Positions 13,701 through 16,786 of a DNA stretch of 16,786 nucleotides are shown one piece after another. Position numbers and translations under genes: made by a program. The notes under the pieces were generated by a model, which was given only the letters and a program-made list of their open reading frames with translations, was not told the DNA's origin and did not search any database. Positions within the stretch are counted from its first letter, which is position 1, and each line of letters begins with the position of its first letter. The stretch is from Methanosarcinales archaeon (GTDB taxonomy: Archaea > Halobacteriota > Methanosarcinia > Methanosarcinales > Methanocomedenaceae). The DNA is taken from the NCBI GenBank assembly GCA_030638625.1, contig DAOWEE010000231.1, positions 1-16,786 of the forward strand. Direction: 5' to 3'.

Positions 13701-14723
13701 ATGGATGAGGTACACCACAGCGAGCATATACCCGAGTGGAAGAAAGACGAGATCGAGGAAATCAAGGCCAAGATTAATGAGTATCATGTTGTCGGATTGG
13801 TTGGTATCCACGGGCTACCTTCAAAACAGTTCCAGCAGATGCGCTCAAGTCTGAGGGATTCGGTACACATCAAGGTATGCAAGAACAGCCTTATGCTCAG
13901 GGCACTGGATGAATCTTCTGATGAATTAAAACCCCTGCAAGATTATATCGACCAGGAAACCGGGATAATATTTTCCAATACTAATTCATTTAAAATATTC
14001 AAACTCCTGAATTCAAGCAAGACACCCGCACCCATAAAAGGCGGCATGATATCTCCAGTAGATATCACTGTTGAAAAGGGGCCCACGTCATTCCCGCCCG
14101 GCCCCATTGTGGGTGACTTACAAACGGCCGGAATACCTGCCTCCATAGATGGTGGAAAAGTTGTTATCAGGGAAACAAAGGTCGTGGCAAAAGAGGGAGA
14201 AGTGGTTTCTCAAAAACTGGCAGCTATGTTGGCCAGGCTTGAGATATATCCCCTTGAACTGGGACTGGACCTAAGGGCCACTTTCGAGGACGGTACACTG
14301 TTAAAAGGCTCCGAACTTGAAATTGACGAGGCATTATACACTCAGAACTTTATGTCTGCAGCAAAGCAGGCATTCAACCTGTCTGTTAATGCAGCATATC
14401 CAACCAGTACTACAATACAGGCTCTCGTGGCAAAAGCAGTTTCTGAATCCAGGAACCTGGCAGTGAATGGAGTGATATTTACTCCTGGTGTGATGGATAC
14501 ATTACTATCCAAATCACAGGGTGAGATGTTAGCTCTCGCAAGTTTACTCTCAGAAGAAGCACTGGACGATGATATGAAAGGTCTACTGGGCGCACAGGCT
14601 GCGGCCAGTCAGCCGTCAGCCGAGAAAAAAGTAGCACCTGCTGATGAAGAGGCAGAAGAAGAAACTGCTGAAGAAGTTACTGAAGAGGATGCGGCCGGAG
14701 GGCTTGGAGCACTGTTCGGATAG
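13701..14723 (+). CDS. rpl10: Ribosomal stalk protein P0 (L10, uL10)
   Basis: Anchors the stalk to 23S rRNA and carries dimers of P1 (L12). At 340 residues it has the archaeal length. The N-terminal RNA-binding domain begins EWKKDEIEEIKAKINEYHVVG. FPPGPIVGDLQTAGIPASIDGGKVVI marks the archaeal/eukaryotic-specific insertion. The C-terminal helices are alanine-rich. An acidic tail ends GGLGALFG, almost the same as the tail of P1 and used to recruit elongation factors. GGGTGAT upstream, overlapping the end of rpl1, serves as ribosome-binding site, and only one base separates the genes, so translation is coupled. Confidence 0.97.
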   Translation: MDEVHHSEHIPEWKKDEIEEIKAKINEYHVVGLVGIHGLPSKQFQQMRSSLRDSVHIKVCKNSLMLRALDESSDELKPLQDYIDQETGIIFSNTNSFKIFKLLNSSKTPAPIKGGMISPVDITVEKGPTSFPPGPIVGDLQTAGIPASIDGGKVVIRETKVVAKEGEVVSQKLAAMLARLEIYPLELGLDLRATFEDGTLLKGSELEIDEALYTQNFMSAAKQAFNLSVNAAYPTSTTIQALVAKAVSESRNLAVNGVIFTPGVMDTLLSKSQGEMLALASLLSEEALDDDMKGLLGAQAAASQPSAEKKVAPADEEAEEETAEEVTEEDAAGGLGALFG

Positions 14724-14769
14724 AATTACGAATAAATTACAGTCAACAATTAATAAAAGGTGATAAGAA

Positions 14770-15078
14770 ATGGAATATGTTTATGCAGCACTATTACTGC
14801 ACAATGCAGGTAAAGATATCACAGAAGACTCAATCACAGCCGTACTTGAGTCTGCAGGTGTGGAAGTAAATGAGGCAAGGGTAAAAGCCCTGACAGCATC
14901 GTTAGAAGATATCAACATCACAGAAGCTATCGAGAAAGCAGCTTTCGCAGCACCCGCAGCAGCACCAGCCGCTGCGTCCGAAGCTCCGGCAGCAGCTGAA
15001 GAAGCAGCAGCCGAAGAAGAAGCAGAAGAAGAGGCTGAAGAAAGCGGAATGGAAGGATTGGGCGCACTGTTCGGTTAG
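14770..15078 (+). CDS. rpl12: Ribosomal stalk protein P1 (archaeal L12)
   Basis: Stalk protein that recruits translational GTPases. 102 residues. The N-terminal dimerisation helices run MEYVYAALLLHNAGKDITEDS to about 58. An alanine-rich hinge (about 58-80) and an acidic run (about 80-92) follow, and it ends GMEGLGALFG, the factor-binding tail shared with P0. AGGTGAT five bases before the ATG is an ideal ribosome-binding site. Last gene of the cluster, followed by a strong hairpin. Confidence 0.97.
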   Translation: MEYVYAALLLHNAGKDITEDSITAVLESAGVEVNEARVKALTASLEDINITEAIEKAAFAAPAAAPAAASEAPAAAEEAAAEEEAEEEAEESGMEGLGALFG

Positions 15079-15105
15079 ACTTCCCCATAAATCTTCAAAC
15101 TTTGC

Positions 15106-15150
15106 AGGCTGGACTGATTGTTCCAGCCTCATCACTTATTTTAATTATTC
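15106..15150 (+). terminator. Terminator of the ribosomal cluster
   Basis: Perfect eight-base stem AGGCTGGA/TCCAGCCT (15106-15113 with 15122-15129) and eight-base loop, followed by a T-rich stretch (TTATTTTAATTATT), 27 bases after the rpl12 stop. Confidence 0.65.
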
Positions 15151-15159
15151 TAATCGTTT

Positions 15160-15199
15160 AAAAAATATTTGTACCCCAACTTTGACAGTCAAACTTGGG
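15160..15199 (-). terminator. Terminator of the PhoU/RCK gene
   Basis: A 12-base inverted repeat with one C-C mismatch (15175-15186 with 15188-15199) forms a hairpin just after the minus-strand stop. Read on the minus strand it is followed by six T (complement of A 15160-15165). It pairs with the rpl12 terminator to separate the convergent units. Confidence 0.6.
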
Positions 15200-15209
15200 T
15201 TTACTGCCG

Positions 15210-16412
15210 TTATTTGTCAGGCTCTTCTGCAGAGGCCGTCATTTCAAGAAGGTGTGCCTCACCTTCAAGGGAACCCCTCGCAATCAGCACGTCATTGCCC
15301 ATTATTTTAGTTCTTGCACTGGGTCTATATATCCAACGGCTGCCGCGCTTTACCGCCATTACATGCACGCCGGTCTCGGTAGCAAGTTCAATTTCACCCA
15401 GGGTCTTGTTGGCAATTTGAGAGGAGTCATACACATCAATCATGGATATTACCTCATCCGATTCCCGGACAGCCATCATGAATATTGGATGCAGTTCTAT
15501 CTCACGGAGCACAACATCTGCAATCTCATAAGCTGCATCAGAAATAGATTCAGAAGCATTTGCAAGGTGCAGCAGACCCCTGAGCTGGTCAACATCATCC
15601 ACATGCCTGGCACTCTCAAGCACCCAGTGCTGGAGTTCATATTTCATCTGGTCCATCTCTTCTTCCAGAATCCTTACTTCATCGGCAATTTCCTTGTTAT
15701 AGAACAGTACAGCAGAATAAGCCAGACCCACTGAGAGTTCTGATTTATTCTTCATCTCCACCACAATATCCACAGCCTTTTCCAGGTCATCAATATTCCC
15801 GGTGGTTTTGACCTCTCGCTTTTCAAAAGGCTTTCCAGTAACGAATTCCGTGAATAAAGGCAATCCTTCATCATGACCCCGTGCAAACAGGATATCCCCT
15901 GCCAGGACAGATGTGTCCAGTTCAGGGTCAAATATCCATGATGAACCCTGGCGTATGGCTATAACACCCATACCGGTCTCGGTTTCAAGTTTAAGTTCAC
16001 CAAGTGTTTTACCGATAATAGGGCTGTCCGGTTCAATGATTACCCGGGTCACTGTTTCTTCGGCTTCACGAATATCTGCCTTGAGTTCAGCCGGGATGCC
16101 CATCTTAAGCCGCACGATATTGGCTACATCACCTGCTGCATTGGCAATGTTCTCAGCTGCAGATGCAGCTTTCAGGACACCAGATAACTGGTGGGCATCG
16201 TCGATGCTACGGGCAGCCTGCATGGCAGTTATCTTCATGTGATATTCTAGTGTGTCTACTTTTTCTTCCAGACGAAGCACTTCATCTGCTATGTCATCAT
16301 CGTCATAAATAACCGCAGAATATGCAAGGTCTAGCATAAGTTCAGAAGTATCTTTCATCCCCACAAGGAGGTCTTTCATGTTCCTGGAACAATGTTCAAT
16401 CTTCCTGGGCAT
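15210..16412 (-). CDS. Duplicated PhoU-like / RCK_C (TrkA C-terminal) domain protein
   Basis: A 400-residue soluble protein made of two copies of one unit: a PhoU-like helical bundle and an RCK_C ligand-binding domain. Copy 1: helices about 10-105 (SELMLDLAYSAVIYDDDDIADEV), RCK_C about 120-195 (GKTLGELKLETETGMGVIAI). Copy 2: about 212-308 (SELSVGLAYSAVLFYNKEIADEV), then about 320-392 (NKTLGEIELATETGVHVMAV). There is no membrane segment. Proteins of this architecture (the archaeal PhoU-plus-TrkA_C family) usually sit next to MgtE-like or potassium transporters and probably gate or sense for them. Here an MgtE-type gene is divergent, 67 bases away. AGGTAG lies before the ATG at 16412. Ligand unknown; RCK_C domains bind nucleotides, cyclic dinucleotides or ions in other systems. 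Confidence 0.9.
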   Translation of the reverse strand: MPRKIEHCSRNMKDLLVGMKDTSELMLDLAYSAVIYDDDDIADEVLRLEEKVDTLEYHMKITAMQAARSIDDAHQLSGVLKAASAAENIANAAGDVANIVRLKMGIPAELKADIREAEETVTRVIIEPDSPIIGKTLGELKLETETGMGVIAIRQGSSWIFDPELDTSVLAGDILFARGHDEGLPLFTEFVTGKPFEKREVKTTGNIDDLEKAVDIVVEMKNKSELSVGLAYSAVLFYNKEIADEVRILEEEMDQMKYELQHWVLESARHVDDVDQLRGLLHLANASESISDAAYEIADVVLREIELHPIFMMAVRESDEVISMIDVYDSSQIANKTLGEIELATETGVHVMAVKRGSRWIYRPSARTKIMGNDVLIARGSLEGEAHLLEMTASAEEPDK

Positions 16413-16479
16413 AATAAATCTACCTAAATAGCAGTCTATTTATGTTAACGCTACATAAAACCACCGATGAGGGATTGAT
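16413..16479. promoter_or_regulatory. Divergent promoter/operator with perfect inverted repeat
   Basis: TAAATAG (16425-16431) and CTATTTA (16436-16442) form a perfect seven-base inverted repeat around CAGT. CTATTTATG on the plus strand is a fair TATA box, predicting a start near 16466 for the transporter. The mirrored half can serve the PhoU/RCK gene. The repeat is thus either a bidirectional core promoter or an operator over it. Confidence 0.45.
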
Positions 16480-16786
16480 ATGACAGATTTTGAGGACGAT
16501 ACATTCACGAACATGTCATTCTGGATATCCTTGCAGTACCATATCACCCGTACCACCCTGAAAGAGGGATTTTCAGGTCTTATGCTGATGAGTTTCATGA
16601 GTCTGTCAGCTGGAATTGTATTGGGTATGATGACTGGCGTCCTTGAAACCATGCCAGGTTTGATACTGCTCATCACCCCTGCCATTGGGATGAGGGGTAA
16701 TATCTTCGGTGCCATGGGCTCACGGTTAGGTACGGCACTGCATACCGGTATGTTCTCAACGTCTTTAAAGGCCAACAGCATACTCA
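16480..16786 (+). CDS. MgtE-type divalent cation transporter, permease domain (cut by window edge)
   Basis: Open from ATG 16480 to the window end (102 codons), with GAGGGATTGAT as ribosome-binding site. After a short cytoplasmic head comes a membrane segment (about 35-55: GLMLMSFMSLSAGIVLGMM). Then PGLILLITPAIGMRGNIFGAMGSRLGTALHTG (about 59-90) gives the P-x-x-G-x-RGN-x-x-GA-GSRL-TALH signature of the MgtE/SLC41 permease domain. There is no N-terminal MgtE cytoplasmic or CBS domain, as in archaeal stand-alone permeases; sensing may be supplied by the divergent PhoU/RCK protein. Transport of magnesium or another divalent ion is a family inference. Confidence 0.88.
   Translation, partial: MTDFEDDTFTNMSFWISLQYHITRTTLKEGFSGLMLMSFMSLSAGIVLGMMTGVLETMPGLILLITPAIGMRGNIFGAMGSRLGTALHTGMFSTSLKANSIL

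Noticed and set aside
14940..15050. GCA/GAA-rich low-complexity repeat in rpl12
   Set aside because: It is the alanine hinge and acidic tail normal for archaeal P1, not a tandem DNA repeat.
15195..15734. Plus-strand frame of 179 codons
   Set aside because: Antisense to the PhoU/RCK gene, begins inside a terminator, and its composition (many H, C, I) is not protein-like.

Overview
The window reads as a well-conserved chromosomal stretch of a euryarchaeon, most likely in or near the Methanosarcinales (including ANME-2-like relatives). The reasons are the archaeal SecD/SecF pair, a sirohaem-dependent (Ahb) haem pathway, a GEK1-type D-aminoacyl-tRNA deacylase, FtsZ next to SecE and Spt5/NusG, and an archaeal L11-L1-P0-P1 ribosomal cluster. 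Several genes have AGGTGA-type ribosome-binding sites and TATA-like elements at archaeal spacing. The lineage is inferred from gene content only. I see no tRNA or rRNA gene, insertion sequence, CRISPR array or prophage gene.

Layout. 1-2479, minus strand: secF then secD (secD runs off the left edge), ATGA overlap. 2578-3063, plus: dCMP deaminase, divergent from secF. 3074-3448, minus: small membrane protein A. 3549-7006, plus: haem block of ahbB, precorrin-2 dehydrogenase, hemA and hemB, covering glutamyl-tRNA to porphobilinogen plus the sirohydrochlorin and sirohaem decarboxylation steps. 7025-8377, plus: a KaiC/RAD55-like ATPase and an unrecognised 190-residue protein. 8403-8759, minus: small membrane protein B, which resembles protein A. 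8760-9004: an AT-rich intergenic stretch with promoters, a hairpin and a T-run. 9005-10420, plus: dtdA. 10449-11570, plus: ftsZ, followed by a terminator-like hairpin. 11699-15078, plus: secE, spt5/nusG, rpl11, rpl1, rpl10 (P0), rpl12 (P1). 15210-16412, minus: a duplicated PhoU/RCK_C protein. 16480 to the right edge, plus: an MgtE-type transporter, divergent from it. No stretch over about 300 bases lacks a gene.

How they work together: the right half is translation and secretion housekeeping (translocon SecE, elongation factor Spt5, L1 stalk, L11/P0/P1 factor-binding stalk) beside the cell-division GTPase. The left half is protein export (SecDF) and tetrapyrrole synthesis.

The most interesting signals are regulatory. 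(1) The rpl11-rpl1 gap can fold into a compact three-way junction whose closing stem touches the rpl1 Shine-Dalgarno. A second hairpin inside rpl1 lies at the codons homologous to the known autoregulatory L1-binding site of Methanococcus. (2) dtdA and the KaiC-like gene have strong Shine-Dalgarno sequences with an in-frame ATA, not ATG/GTG/TTG, at the right distance. (3) Two related small membrane proteins lie on the minus strand on either side of the haem/KaiC block. (4) A perfect inverted repeat sits in the divergent PhoU-RCK/MgtE promoter.
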